A DNA stretch of 64,000 bases. It comes from Haliea sp. (GTDB taxonomy: Bacteria > Pseudomonadota > Gammaproteobacteria > Pseudomonadales > Halieaceae). Where the stretch lies: assembly GCA_002692965.1 (NCBI GenBank), contig NZNC01000005.1:247134-311133 (forward strand), written 5' to 3'. Below are positions 10,129 to 19,651 of the stretch, piece by piece. A program made the translations under genes and the position numbers. The notes beneath the pieces were generated by a model. That model did no database searches and had not been told where the DNA came from. It saw only the letters and a program-made list of their open reading frames with translations. How positions within the stretch are numbered: the stretch's first letter is position 1; each line of letters begins with the position of its first letter.

Positions 10129-12009
10129 ATGCTCCAGGATATTCGCAAAAGCACCCAGGGAACCGCGGCCAAGGTCGTGATCGGCCTGATCGTCTTGTCC
10201 TTCGCGCTGTTCGGGATCGAGTCGATTCTGGTCGGCGGTAGCGACAACAGTATCGCCGAGATCAACGGCGAACCGATCGCCGCCCAGGAACTGCAGCAGG
10301 CGGTGGACCTGCAGCGCCGCCAGCTGATCAGCATGCTGGGCGACAACCTGGACCCGGCCATGCTCGAGGAGCAGCGCCTGCGGCCCCAGGCCCTGGACAG
10401 CCTGATCGGCCGCCGGGTGATGCTGCAGCACGCCGCGGACCTGGGCCTGGCCACCTCCAGCGAGCAGCTCGGCGCCGTGGTGGCGGGGATGGAGCAGTTC
10501 CAGATTGACGGCGAGTTTTCCCCCGAGCGCTACCGCAGCCTGTTGGCCAGCGCCGGCTACACCCCCGCCAGCTTCCGCAACGCCCTGGGCGAAGACATCC
10601 TCCTGGGCCAGCTCCAGGCCGGCCTGCTCGGCAGTGAGTTCGCCACCGCGTCGGAACTGGCCCTGAATGCGCGCTTCCTGGCGGAGCAGCGCGATGTGCG
10701 CTACCTGACCCTGCCGCCGCTGGAAGCGGATGTCGCCGCCGTTTCCGACGAGGCGATCGAAGCGCACTACCGCGATAACCCCGAGGCCTATACCCGCCCC
10801 GAGTCGGTGGTCTTGAACTACCTGGTGCTGACCGCCGAGGACTTCTTCCAGCCGGTGGACGAGGCGGCTCTCCAGGAGGCCTACCAGCTGGAGATCGGCA
10901 GCTACCAGTACCAGGACGAGAGTCGCGTTTCCCACGTGCTGCTGGAGCCCGGCAGCGATCAGTCGAAGGCCGACTTCCAGTCGCGGGTGGACGAGGTGCA
11001 GTCCGCCCTGGATGCCGGTCGCGATTTCGCCGAGGTCGCCGAGGCCTATTCCGACGATATCGGTTCCGCCAGCAGCGGCGGCGATCTCGGCTTTACCGCG
11101 GGGGATGCCTTCCCGGAGCCGATGGAAACGGCGATCGCAGAGCTGGAGGAGGGCGCGGTTTCCGGTCCGGTGGAAACCGATGCCGGCGTGCACTTCATCA
11201 AGGTCACCGAGCGTCGCAGTGGCGAGGCCCCGGACTTCGAGGAACTGCGTCCGATGCTGGAGCAGCGGCTGCAGCAGCGCGAAGCTCAGGCGGCCCTGCT
11301 GAGCACGGTTGAAGAGCTGCGCGACCTCGCCTTCATGGCCGACGGCCTGGCGCAGCCGGCGGAGAAACTCGGTCTGGAGCTTCAGCGCAGCGAGCCGCTG
11401 ACCCGCGATGCCCGCGGCGAGGGGCCGTTGTATGCCCGCGCGGTGCTGGAAGCCGCTTTCTCCGAGGAGGTACTGGAGGAGGGCCACAACAGCGAGGTCA
11501 TCGAGGCGGGCCCCGAACAGTTCGTGGTGGTGCATGTTGCCGAGCACCGCGAGCCGGCCCAGCGCCCCCTGGACGAGGTGCGCGAGGAGATTGCCCGGAC
11601 GATTGCCGAGGAGCGGGCTCGCGAGGCCCGGCTGGCCGAGGCAGAAGCCGCCGCGGAGGCGATTCGCGGCGGCGAAAGCGTCGAGTCGGTGGCCCGCAGG
11701 CTGGGCGTCGACTGGCAGGTGGAGCTGGGTGCCCGGCGCAACTCCCCGGCACTGCCGCGCGCCCTGAGCCAGCGGCTGTTCAGCCTGCCGGCACCGCAGG
11801 GTGATGCCAGCGTGGTGGACGTTCTGCTCGCCGACAGTGGCGAGGCTCGGGTGCTGGAACTGGTGCGCGTATCCCCCGGCAGCCTGGAGCAGATGCCGGC
11901 GGCGGAACAGCAGCAGTTGCGCCAGCAGCTGCGCGGCGAATACGGGCAGACCCTGCAGGCGGAGCAGCGCCAGGGCCTGCGCGAGCGCGCGGAAATCACC
12001 GTTCTCTGA
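10129..12009 (+). CDS. ppiD: Periplasmic chaperone PpiD (SurA_N / PPIC-type rotamase, membrane-anchored)
   Basis: Inner-membrane-anchored folding factor acting near the Sec translocon. The N-terminus has a short cytoplasmic part and one transmembrane helix (about residues 16-36, VVIGLIVLSFALFGIE...), then a SurA-like chaperone region and a parvulin domain around residues 265-360 (SHVLLEPGSD ... SGGDLGFTAGDAFP ... GVHFIKVTER). The C-terminal third is helical and Glu/Ala-rich. Length is 626 residues, as usual for PpiD. Placement after hupB is conserved in gammaproteobacteria. Confidence 0.94.
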   Translation: MLQDIRKSTQGTAAKVVIGLIVLSFALFGIESILVGGSDNSIAEINGEPIAAQELQQAVDLQRRQLISMLGDNLDPAMLEEQRLRPQALDSLIGRRVMLQHAADLGLATSSEQLGAVVAGMEQFQIDGEFSPERYRSLLASAGYTPASFRNALGEDILLGQLQAGLLGSEFATASELALNARFLAEQRDVRYLTLPPLEADVAAVSDEAIEAHYRDNPEAYTRPESVVLNYLVLTAEDFFQPVDEAALQEAYQLEIGSYQYQDESRVSHVLLEPGSDQSKADFQSRVDEVQSALDAGRDFAEVAEAYSDDIGSASSGGDLGFTAGDAFPEPMETAIAELEEGAVSGPVETDAGVHFIKVTERRSGEAPDFEELRPMLEQRLQQREAQAALLSTVEELRDLAFMADGLAQPAEKLGLELQRSEPLTRDARGEGPLYARAVLEAAFSEEVLEEGHNSEVIEAGPEQFVVVHVAEHREPAQRPLDEVREEIARTIAEERAREARLAEAEAAAEAIRGGESVESVARRLGVDWQVELGARRNSPALPRALSQRLFSLPAPQGDASVVDVLLADSGEARVLELVRVSPGSLEQMPAAEQQQLRQQLRGEYGQTLQAEQRQGLRERAEITVL

Positions 12010-12164
12010 GTTTTACTGCCGCGCCGGGCCGCTGCGCGCAGTGGCGGGGCGCGGCACTCGGATGCAGCTGCCGCGGACCCGTGGCCAGCTCGCTCTTTCA
12101 TTCACCGGGACACATCCGGTTCGCCGCGGCGGGCCGAGCGTATTCCCCTGACAGACCAGGACCC

Positions 12165-13340
12165 ATGGCCAGACGTATTCTTACCCTCAACCAGATTTCC
12201 GTAAAAGGGCTCGAGCGGCTCCCCCGGGACGGCTACGAAATCGCCAGCGAATTCACCCATCCGGACGCGATCCTGCTGCGCAGCCACAAACTGCAGGCGG
12301 CGGACATTCCCGCCTCGGTGCTGGGCGTTGCCCGCGCCGGTGCCGGTGTCAACAATATTCCCGTCGCCGAGTGCACTCGGCGCGGCATCCCGGTGTTCAA
12401 CTCCCCCGGGGCCAACGCCAACGCGGTCAAGGAACTGGTGGCTGCGGGCCTGCTGCTCGGCTCCCGCGGCATCCTCGAGGGGCTGGCCTGGGTGGATACC
12501 CTCTCCGACGTCCAGGATCCCGCCGAGCTGCACAAGGTGCTGGAAGCCGGCAAGAAGCAGTTCAAGGGCCAGGAGCTGGCGGGCAAGACCCTCGGCGTGG
12601 TGGGGCTGGGTGCTATCGGCTCCCTGGTGGCCGACATGGCCCTGAGCCTGGGCATGCAAGTGGTCGGCTACGATCCGGCGCTGTCGGTGGATGCCGCCTG
12701 GCGCCTGTCCAGCCAGGTGCGCAAGGCGGACACCCTGTCGGCACTGTTTGCCCGCAGCGACTACATTACGCTGCACCTGCCGGTACTGGAGTCGACCCGC
12801 AACCTGGTCAACGCCGAACTGCTGGCGGCGATGTCCCCCGAGGCCTGCCTGCTGAACTTCGCGCGGCAGGAGATTGTCGACGGCCCGGCACTGCTGGCGG
12901 CGCTGGAGAATGGCCAGCTGCGCAAGTACATCGTCGATTTCCCGGCGCCGGAACTCATCGGGCGCAAGGACGTGGTGTTGATGCCGCACATCGGTGCCAG
13001 CACCGACGAGGCCGAGGACAACTGCGCCATCATGGCTGCGGAACAGCTGCGCGACTTCCTGGAAAACGGCAACGTGCGCAACTCGGTCAATTTCCCGGCG
13101 TTGCAGCTGGAGCGGGCGGGGCACTGCCGGCTGGCGGTGACCAACACCAACGTGCCGCGCATCCTGGGCAGCGTGCTGTCGATCCTCGCCGAGCAGAACA
13201 TCAACGTGGTGGACATGCTCAACAAGAGCCGCGAGGAGCTGGCCTACAACCTGATCGACATCGACCGCGAGCCGACCGAGGAGAGCCTGGTGGCCATGCG
13301 CGCCCTGGAGGGCGTGATCAACGTACGTCTGATTCCCTGA
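12165..13340 (+). CDS. serA: D-3-phosphoglycerate dehydrogenase with C-terminal ACT domain
   Basis: First step of serine synthesis, oxidising 3-phosphoglycerate with NAD. The 391-residue product has the Rossmann motif GVVGLGAIG, catalytic Arg in LNFARQEIVD and catalytic His in LMPHIGASTDEAEDN, then a C-terminal ACT domain (HCRLAVTNTNVPRILGSVLS ...) that probably senses serine. ATG at 12165 (MARRILTLNQIS) was chosen; the in-frame GTG-type extension to 12081 has no family character. It stands 155 bases after ppiD and is probably separately transcribed. Confidence 0.92.
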   Translation: MARRILTLNQISVKGLERLPRDGYEIASEFTHPDAILLRSHKLQAADIPASVLGVARAGAGVNNIPVAECTRRGIPVFNSPGANANAVKELVAAGLLLGSRGILEGLAWVDTLSDVQDPAELHKVLEAGKKQFKGQELAGKTLGVVGLGAIGSLVADMALSLGMQVVGYDPALSVDAAWRLSSQVRKADTLSALFARSDYITLHLPVLESTRNLVNAELLAAMSPEACLLNFARQEIVDGPALLAALENGQLRKYIVDFPAPELIGRKDVVLMPHIGASTDEAEDNCAIMAAEQLRDFLENGNVRNSVNFPALQLERAGHCRLAVTNTNVPRILGSVLSILAEQNINVVDMLNKSREELAYNLIDIDREPTEESLVAMRALEGVINVRLIP

Positions 13341-13392
13341 GTTTGCCGTACACTGTGGGGTAAGCCACTTGCGACAACGTGGAGGACCGCAC

Positions 13393-13920
13393 ATGAGTCA
13401 GGCACTGGAGGCCGTCGAGAAGGCGGCCGGGAAGACGCGCAATTTCCAGGATCCTCCCCTGGAAAAGTGGGACCCGCCCCTCAGTGGCGAGATCGATATC
13501 GAGATCGACAGCGAGGGGCAGTGGATCCACGAGGGCGCACCGATCCACCGCGAGGCCATCGTGCGCCTGTTCGCCTCGATATTGCGCCGGGAGTCGGATG
13601 GGCACTACTACCTGGTGACCCCCGGGGAAAAGTGGCGCCTGCGCGTGCAGCGCCATCCCCTGATGATCACCGATTTCGATCGCGAGGGCGAGGACCTGCT
13701 GGTTACCCTGAATACCGGGCGCCGCTGGCGGGTGGATGCCGAGCGCTCGCTCTACCTGGATTCCGACTGCGAGAACGTGGCGGTGGTCCGTCTGCCCCAC
13801 GGGCTCACGGCCCTGGCGACACGGGCCGCCTGGCTGCGCCTGGTGGAGCAGGCGGAAGAGCGCGACGGTCAGCCCGGCGTGAGCAGTGCCGGGCAATGGT
13901 TCCCGCTGCTACCCTCCTGA
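13393..13920 (+). CDS. DUF1285 family protein
   Basis: A 175-residue cytoplasmic protein of the DUF1285 family, recognised from PPLEKWDPPLSGEIDIEID, WIHEGAPIHREAIVRLFASIL and DGHYYLVTPGEKWRL. The function is not established. No signal peptide or membrane segment is visible. ATG at 13393 follows a GGAGGA ribosome binding site; an in-frame codon at 13369 lacks one. It lies 52 bases after serA and may be cotranscribed with it. Confidence 0.85.
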   Translation: MSQALEAVEKAAGKTRNFQDPPLEKWDPPLSGEIDIEIDSEGQWIHEGAPIHREAIVRLFASILRRESDGHYYLVTPGEKWRLRVQRHPLMITDFDREGEDLLVTLNTGRRWRVDAERSLYLDSDCENVAVVRLPHGLTALATRAAWLRLVEQAEERDGQPGVSSAGQWFPLLPS

Positions 13921-13966
13921 AACCCCCGGGCCGCGCGGCCCTGACGTTTTAGCGCCTCGCAGGCAC

Positions 13967-14002
13967 AAAAAAGCCCGGGTCGACGCTGTCGAGCCGGGCT
14001 TT
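13967..14002 (-). terminator. Terminator of etfD (minus strand)
   Basis: AAAGCCCGG (13970-13978) pairs with CCGGGCTTT (13994-14002); on the minus strand the stem is followed by TTTTTT. It may also act weakly for the DUF1285 gene from the other side. Confidence 0.8.
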
Positions 14003-14035
14003 CCGCGGGCCGGGGTACTGGCCCGCGTGCAGGCC

Positions 14036-15688
14036 TTACATGTTGGGGTAGTTCGGGCCGCCGAAGCCTTCCGGGGTCACCCACTGGATGTTCTGCGCCG
14101 GGTCCTTGATGTCGCAGGTCTTGCAGTGGACGCAGTTCTGCGCATTGATCTGGAAGCGCTTGCCCTCGGCATCCTCCACCACTTCATAGACACCCGCCGG
14201 GCAGTAGCGCTGGGCCGGTTCGTCGTAGCGCGGCAGGTTGTCGCGCAGGGGCACCTCGGGGTCCAGCAGGGTCAGGTGACAGGGCTGGTCTTCCTCGTGG
14301 TTGGTGTTGGACAGGAACACCGAGGAGAGCTTGTCGAAGGTGAACTTGTTGTCCGGCTTGGGGTACTCCGGCTTGGGGCACTCCGAGGCGGGCTTCAGGG
14401 TGGCGTAGTCCGGCACCCGGTCGTGCAGGGTGAAGGGCAGTTTGCCGCCGAACAGATTCTGGTCGACCCAGACCATGCCGGCGCCGAGCAGCAGGCCCAG
14501 CTTGTGCATGAAGCCGCTGAAGTTGCGGGTGGTGTAGAGCTCCTCGTGCAGCCAGGAGTTCTGCACCTTGTCGGCATAGCTGACCAGGTCCCGCGGTGCG
14601 GATTCGCCCTGGAGCAGCCCCTCGACCACCGCTTCCGCGGCGAGCATGCCGCTCTTCATCGCGGTGTGGTTGCCCTTGATTTTCACCGAGTTCAGGGTGC
14701 CGGCGTCACAACCGATCAGCAGGCCGCCGGGGAAGTGCATCTTCGGCAGGGAGTTGTAGCCGCCCTTGGCAATGGCGCGGGCGCCGTATGACAGGCGCGA
14801 ACCGCCCTCCAGGTACTTGAGCGTCTCCGGGTGCTTCTTCCAGCGCTGGAACTCCTCGAAGGGGCTCAGGTGCGGGTTGCTGTAGTTGAGGTCGGTAATC
14901 AGGCCCAGGTAGACCTGGTTGTTTTCCGCGTGGTAGAGGAAGGCGCCACCGCTGGCGCCGTTTTCCTTCAGCGGCCAGCCCACCCCGTGAACCACCAGGC
15001 CCGGCTGGTGCTTCTCGGCGGGGATCTCCCAGATTTCCTTGATGCCGATGCCGTAGTGCTGAGGGTCCTTGCCTTCGTCCAGGCCGAACTTGCGGATCAG
15101 TTCCTTGCCCAGGTGGCCGCGACAGCCTTCGGCGAAGAGAGTGTACTTCGCGTGCAGCTCCATGCCGGGGGTGTAGCTGTCCTTCTTTTCCCCGTCGGCG
15201 CCGATGCCCATGTCGCCGGTGGCGATGCCCTTGACGCTGCCGTCCTCGTGGTAGAGCACTTCCGCGGCGGCAAAGCCGGGGTAGACCTCAACGCCGAGGT
15301 TCTCCGCCTGCTCTGCCAGCCAGCGGCACAGGTTGCCCATGGAGACAATGTAGTTGCCTTCGTTGTGGGTGGGCTTGGGGATCAGGAAATTGGGCAGGGT
15401 GATGGCCTTGCTGCCGCTGGTGTAGAAGAGGAACTGGTCCTTGCTGACCGGGGTGGGCAGGGGCGCGCCCAGGGACTCCCAGTCCGGGAACAGTTCGTTC
15501 AGGGCCCGCGGCTCGAAGACCGCACCGGACAGAATGTGTGCCCCGACTTCGGAGCCTTTCTCCACGACACAGACGCTGACTTCGCGCTCCTGCTCCTGGG
15601 CGAGTTGCATGATGCGGCAGGCGGCAGACAGGCCGGCGGGGCCTGCGCCAACGATCACCACATCGACTTCCATTGATTCGCGTTCCAC
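14036..15688 (-). CDS. etfD: Electron transfer flavoprotein-ubiquinone oxidoreductase
   Basis: Membrane-associated flavoprotein that passes electrons from reduced ETF to the quinone pool. The 550-residue product has an FAD-binding Rossmann start (VDVVIVGAGPAGLSAACRI) and a C-terminal 4Fe-4S module with Cys in RYCPAGVYE and the cluster NCVHCKTCDI, ending GFGGPNYPNM as typical for ETF-QO. GTG at 15688 was kept because AGAGGA sits 7 bases upstream; the internal ATG (15673) is an alternative. It is divergent from etfBA, its electron donor. Confidence 0.96.
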   Translation of the reverse strand: MERESMEVDVVIVGAGPAGLSAACRIMQLAQEQEREVSVCVVEKGSEVGAHILSGAVFEPRALNELFPDWESLGAPLPTPVSKDQFLFYTSGSKAITLPNFLIPKPTHNEGNYIVSMGNLCRWLAEQAENLGVEVYPGFAAAEVLYHEDGSVKGIATGDMGIGADGEKKDSYTPGMELHAKYTLFAEGCRGHLGKELIRKFGLDEGKDPQHYGIGIKEIWEIPAEKHQPGLVVHGVGWPLKENGASGGAFLYHAENNQVYLGLITDLNYSNPHLSPFEEFQRWKKHPETLKYLEGGSRLSYGARAIAKGGYNSLPKMHFPGGLLIGCDAGTLNSVKIKGNHTAMKSGMLAAEAVVEGLLQGESAPRDLVSYADKVQNSWLHEELYTTRNFSGFMHKLGLLLGAGMVWVDQNLFGGKLPFTLHDRVPDYATLKPASECPKPEYPKPDNKFTFDKLSSVFLSNTNHEEDQPCHLTLLDPEVPLRDNLPRYDEPAQRYCPAGVYEVVEDAEGKRFQINAQNCVHCKTCDIKDPAQNIQWVTPEGFGGPNYPNM

Positions 15689-16025
15689 GTCGGATCCTCT
15701 TGCTGGGTGTTCCCGAGCGGGCCGCCAGGCCCCCGGGTCACGGGTGTGAAATTATCGATTGGGTCCAATAAAAGTGGCGCAAGTATATAATTTTCAAGAG
15801 GTAAGCGCCACTTGCCGGGAACTGGCCGGGGAAGCCCGCCGCAAGTGCGCCCGGCCCGCCCTGCGGGGCGACATTCAGCCCGCGAATGGCCTGTATCGGG
15901 GCTGGACAGCCCCGGGGCACGCTATTGACCTGCGGGGGCTTTGACGGCAACATAGCCGGCCGAATTGTCACGGGGGCGAGTTTCAAGGCCCCGGAAACCC
16001 ACCTGAAACTACCATTGGAATTCCT
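15689..16025. other. Divergent intergenic region between etfD and etfBA
   Basis: 337 bases without an accepted gene. It must carry both divergent promoters. Near 15770-15800 there is an AT-rich patch (ataaaa, tatataat) suited to an etfD promoter, and TTGACC occurs at 15925 on the plus strand without a good -10 partner. I see no clear operator repeat. Confidence 0.45.
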
Positions 16026-16775
16026 ATGAAGGTTCTTGTTGCCGTCAAGCGCGTGGTTGACTATAACGTCAAGGTACGCGCCAAGGGCGATGGCAGTGAC
16101 GTCGATCTGAACAACGTCAAGATGGCCATCAACCCGTTCTGTGAAATCGCCGTGGAAGAGGCCGTACGCCTCAAGGAAGCCGGTGTCGCCAGCGAAGTGA
16201 TCGCGGTATCCATCGGCGAGAAGCCCTGCCAGGAGCAGATCCGCACCGCCCTGGCCCTGGGTGCCGACCGCGGCATTCACGTCGAGACGGAAGGCAAGGT
16301 CGAGCCGCTGGTGGTCGCCAAGCTGCTCAAGGGCGTCGTCGACAAGGAAGAGCCGCAGCTGGTCATCCTGGGCAAACAGTCGATCGACGGCGACAACAAC
16401 CAGACCGGGCAGATGCTGGGCGCGCTGGCCAACATGGCCCAGGGTACCTTTGCCTCCGAAGTCAAGGTCGACGGCGACAAGGTCAATGTGACCCGGGAAG
16501 TCGATGGCGGCCTGCAAACGGTCAGCCTGAAACTGCCGGCCATCGTGACCACCGACCTGCGCCTCAACGAGCCGCGCTACGCGTCGCTGCCCAACATCAT
16601 GAAGGCGAAGAAGAAGCAGCTGGATGTATTCAGCCCCGCCGACCTCGGTGTCGAGGTCACGTCCCACATTGAGCAGGTCAAGGTTGAGCCGCCGGCCGAG
16701 CGCCAGGCTGGCATCAAGGTGGCCGATGTGGCGGAGCTGGTGGACAAACTGAAGAACGAGGCGAAGGTAATCTGA
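16026..16775 (+). CDS. etfB: Electron transfer flavoprotein beta subunit
   Basis: Binds AMP and forms the ETF heterodimer with EtfA, collecting electrons from acyl-CoA and other dehydrogenases. The 249-residue protein starts [18 protein letters not shown]; the segment [21 protein letters not shown] and the recognition-loop region [28 protein letters not shown] are family signatures. Its TGA overlaps the etfA ATG (TGATG), indicating coupling. Confidence 0.97.
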   Translation: MKVLVAVKRVVDYNVKVRAKGDGSDVDLNNVKMAINPFCEIAVEEAVRLKEAGVASEVIAVSIGEKPCQEQIRTALALGADRGIHVETEGKVEPLVVAKLLKGVVDKEEPQLVILGKQSIDGDNNQTGQMLGALANMAQGTFASEVKVDGDKVNVTREVDGGLQTVSLKLPAIVTTDLRLNEPRYASLPNIMKAKKKQLDVFSPADLGVEVTSHIEQVKVEPPAERQAGIKVADVAELVDKLKNEAKVI

Positions 16776-17704
16776 TGAGTACTCTGGTTATTGCAGAACA
16801 CGACAACAGCAGCCTCAACCCCGCCACCCTGAACGCGGTCACCGCGGCCCAGGCCATGGGCGCGGACATCGACATCCTGGTGGCCGGTGCCGGTTGCGGC
16901 GCTGTTGCCGAAGCGGCGGCCAAGGTCGCCGGTGTCAACAAGGTGCTGGTTGCCGACAACGCCGCCTACGAGCACCAGCTGGCGGAGAACCTGAGCCTGC
17001 TGATCGCCGAAGTGGGCGCCGGCTACGACAACGTGGTTGCCCCGGCCACCACCAACGGCAAGAACACCATGCCGCGGGTGGCCGCTCTGCTGGATGTCGG
17101 TCAGATCTCTGACATCATCGGCGTGGAGGGCGCGGATACCTTCAAGCGTCCCATCTACGCGGGCAACGTGATTGCCACGGTGAAGAGCAAGGATGCCAAG
17201 AAGGTCATCACCGTGCGCACCACCGCCTTTGATGCCGCCGCTGCCGAAGGCGGTTCGGCGTCCACCGAAAGCGTCGACGCGGTACACGACGCGGGCCTGT
17301 CCACCTTCGTGGGCGAGGAACTGGCCCAGTCCGACCGTCCCGACCTGACGGCTGCCTCCGTGGTGATTTCCGGGGGTCGCGGCATGCAGAACGGCGACAA
17401 CTTCAAACTGCTCGACGGTATCGCCGACAAACTGAATGCCGCCATCGGCGCCTCCCGCGCGGCGGTTGACGCCGGCTTTGTGCCCAACGACATGCAGGTC
17501 GGCCAGACCGGCAAGATCGTGGCGCCGGACCTGTACATCGCCGTGGGCATCTCCGGGGCGATCCAGCACCTGGCGGGCATGAAGGACTCCAAGGTCATCG
17601 TGGCCATCAACAAGGACGAGGACGCGCCGATCTTCCAGGTGGCGGACTACGGCCTGGTGGCCGACCTGTTCGAGGCCCTGCCCGAACTGGAATCCGCGCT
17701 CTAA
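16775..17704 (+). CDS. etfA: Electron transfer flavoprotein alpha subunit
   Basis: FAD-carrying subunit of ETF. The 309-residue product contains [14 protein letters not shown] and the FAD-binding signature region [20 protein letters not shown] followed by [11 protein letters not shown]. It is coupled to etfB. Downstream is a clear intrinsic terminator. Confidence 0.97.
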   Translation: MSTLVIAEHDNSSLNPATLNAVTAAQAMGADIDILVAGAGCGAVAEAAAKVAGVNKVLVADNAAYEHQLAENLSLLIAEVGAGYDNVVAPATTNGKNTMPRVAALLDVGQISDIIGVEGADTFKRPIYAGNVIATVKSKDAKKVITVRTTAFDAAAAEGGSASTESVDAVHDAGLSTFVGEELAQSDRPDLTAASVVISGGRGMQNGDNFKLLDGIADKLNAAIGASRAAVDAGFVPNDMQVGQTGKIVAPDLYIAVGISGAIQHLAGMKDSKVIVAINKDEDAPIFQVADYGLVADLFEALPELESAL

Positions 17705-17750
17705 GGCAGCCTCGCTGAATGCACCCGGGGCTTGCGCGCCGGGTGGTCTC

Positions 17751-17784
17751 CGAAAGCCGGCCTCTGTGCCGGCTTTCGCGTTTT
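17751..17784 (+). terminator. Terminator of etfBA
   Basis: CGAAAGCCGG (17751-17760) pairs perfectly with CCGGCTTTCG (17769-17778) around an 8-base loop, followed by cgtttt. Confidence 0.8.
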
Positions 17785-17858
17785 CGGGGGCGGGCAAAGC
17801 CGGGCGGACTGACAGGCCCAGGGGCGGCCGGTGGCCCGGTGTCAGCTCGGGACGTGTG

Positions 17859-18875
17859 CTAGCCGCAGACCCGGTTGCGCCCCTCGGCCTTGGCCCGGTA
17901 GAGCCGGGCGTCGGCCTGGGCCAGCAGCTCCGCGGCTGTCAGGTGGCCGTCGGTCACCGCCACACCGATACTGATGGTCAGCGGGATATCCGGCTGAAAC
18001 GGGCGCGCGGCGACGGCCTCACGCAGCTTCTCCGCCAGTTGCAGGGCACCCTTCCGGGGTGTGTCCGGGCACACCACCACAAACTCCTCGCCGCCCCAGC
18101 GGCCGAGATAATCCGTGCCGCGCACCGTATCCCGCAGGCGTGTTGCCAGCTGTGTCAGCACGCCGTCACCGGCCAGGTGGCCGCGACTGTCGTTGATTAC
18201 CTTGAAGTGGTCGAGGTCGATCAGCAGCATGGCCGTCGCTTGACCGCTGCGCCGGCCGAGCGCGAGGGACTGGGCGAGGGCTTCGTCCAGGCGGGCTCGG
18301 TTCCACAGTCCGGTCAGGGGGTCGGTGTGGGAGAGGTGACGCAGCCGGGCCCAGGCTTCCTCGCGGGTTTTCTCGCTGTAACGATAGAGCAGCCACAGGG
18401 CGGTCATCACCTCGGCGAAATTGAGCAGGGTGGCAATGCCGAAGGGGCGCGGCTGGAAGTATGGCAGGCGCAGCCAGATATAGACCAGCACCGCGGCGAA
18501 AAACAGCGCGGTCACCCAGGCGCCGTGGCGAGAGCCCAGCAGGAAGAAGGCCAGCGGGGGCAGTACGGTGACCCACAGCAGCGCGTAGTTGCCGCCGCTG
18601 GAAACGGCAATAAAGGCGCTCAGCACCGCGATCAGGAGCCCGACTGTCAGCCAGCTGGCCAGTTGCAGGCGCCCGTTTCGGTGGGAGAGGAAGAGGGTGG
18701 CTCCGGCGAGCAGCGTCAGGCCAAAATCGAAGGACGCGATCAGCGGGTCGTCGAACAGGGTGAGGTTGAGTGTCCCGAGCAGCGCGCCGTATAGGCACAT
18801 GACCCAGAGGGTAACCCGCAGCAGGCGCGCCTGGCGGGCCTGCAGGGTAACATCCGGGGGGGCACTCACTGTCAT
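17859..18875 (-). CDS. Membrane-bound diguanylate cyclase (GGDEF)
   Basis: Predicted to make c-di-GMP from two GTP. The 338-residue protein has about six hydrophobic helices in residues 20-165, forming an unclassified membrane sensor module, then a C-terminal GGDEF domain starting at DPLTGLWNRARLDEAL. The active-site motif is GGEEF at 261-265 and an inhibitory-site RxxD (R252-G-T-D255) lies five residues before it, so the enzyme looks both active and subject to product inhibition. No EAL domain is present. It is the last gene before an exported protein of unknown role on the same strand; the gap is only 34 bases, so cotranscription is plausible. Confidence 0.92.
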   Translation of the reverse strand: MTVSAPPDVTLQARQARLLRVTLWVMCLYGALLGTLNLTLFDDPLIASFDFGLTLLAGATLFLSHRNGRLQLASWLTVGLLIAVLSAFIAVSSGGNYALLWVTVLPPLAFFLLGSRHGAWVTALFFAAVLVYIWLRLPYFQPRPFGIATLLNFAEVMTALWLLYRYSEKTREEAWARLRHLSHTDPLTGLWNRARLDEALAQSLALGRRSGQATAMLLIDLDHFKVINDSRGHLAGDGVLTQLATRLRDTVRGTDYLGRWGGEEFVVVCPDTPRKGALQLAEKLREAVAARPFQPDIPLTISIGVAVTDGHLTAAELLAQADARLYRAKAEGRNRVCG

Positions 18876-18909
18876 GAAAGCAGGAGCGGCTGCGCCGCTC
18901 CGGGATCTC

Positions 18910-19554
18910 TCAGCGCTGGCCCAGATGCCGGCGACCGAGCGCGGCCATCAACAGCCCCAGTAGCCCCAGGGCGACCCCGGGTAGCGCGGGAATGGCGCGG
19001 GCTTCCACCGGTTCGCCCACGCCGGGCTGGGTGCTGAAGACTGCCGGGTTGTTGAAGGTGTTGCCGCCGGCGTCCCAGGTGCCGCGCAGGAGTACAAAAT
19101 TCCCTTCTTCGTTGCCAACCCGGCCACAGTAGACAGCTTGATCGACCAGGGGGATGCTGTTGCTGGTCGAGGTCATGTCCAGGCAGTTGCCGGCGTAGCC
19201 CGGACCCATGTCCTCCGTGTACAGCGTGACTCCGTCCCAGCGACCGAAGGAGACATCCCCCGCAGGTGCGGGACTCAGGCTGGTCGCTAGAAAGCCATTG
19301 GCGAGCACTTGGGCGGCACCGCTGTTGGCGCTCAGGGTGAGGTGGAAGCCGGGCTGGCCGACGGCGTTTTCCATGGTGCAGTCACTGTACACGGAGACAC
19401 CGTCGGGACTGCTGCCCACGATGACATTGGGACACGCGGACACGCTTTGGGCATTGGCTTCGTTGGTGGCGGCCAGGGAAAGCACCGCGGTGGTCGCAAT
19501 GACAACGAGGCCGCCCGTGGCAGCACGCAGACTGCGTGCGGAAAGATACTGCAT
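18910..19554 (-). CDS. Exported protein with IPAL-type C-terminal sorting/anchor tail
   Basis: A 214-residue protein of unknown function. It begins with a signal peptide (MQYLSARSLRAATGGLVVIA..., cleavage probably after EANAQ) and ends with IPALPGVALGLLGLLMAAL followed by GRRHLGQR: a Pro-containing motif, one transmembrane helix and a basic tail, the tripartite plan of exosortase substrates (IPTL-CTERM-like). The four Cys in the central domain could form disulfides. ATG at 19554 was chosen because it starts the signal peptide; longer in-frame sequence upstream is an antisense shadow of the next gene. It is upstream of the diguanylate cyclase gene. Confidence 0.72.
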   Translation of the reverse strand: MQYLSARSLRAATGGLVVIATTAVLSLAATNEANAQSVSACPNVIVGSSPDGVSVYSDCTMENAVGQPGFHLTLSANSGAAQVLANGFLATSLSPAPAGDVSFGRWDGVTLYTEDMGPGYAGNCLDMTSTSNSIPLVDQAVYCGRVGNEEGNFVLLRGTWDAGGNTFNNPAVFSTQPGVGEPVEARAIPALPGVALGLLGLLMAALGRRHLGQR

Positions 19555-19651
19555 GAAAATCCCCCTCAGGATTGTTGTTCTTGGAAGTCCATGCTGCGCC
19601 CGGGATTGGGCGGCAGCATGTAGCTTGCGGGGCTGCGAGCCGAGTGGTCTG

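Noticed and set aside
12081..12164. N-terminal extension of serA
   Set aside because: In-frame with serA but unlike any dehydrogenase N-terminus, and ATG at 12165 gives the normal length.
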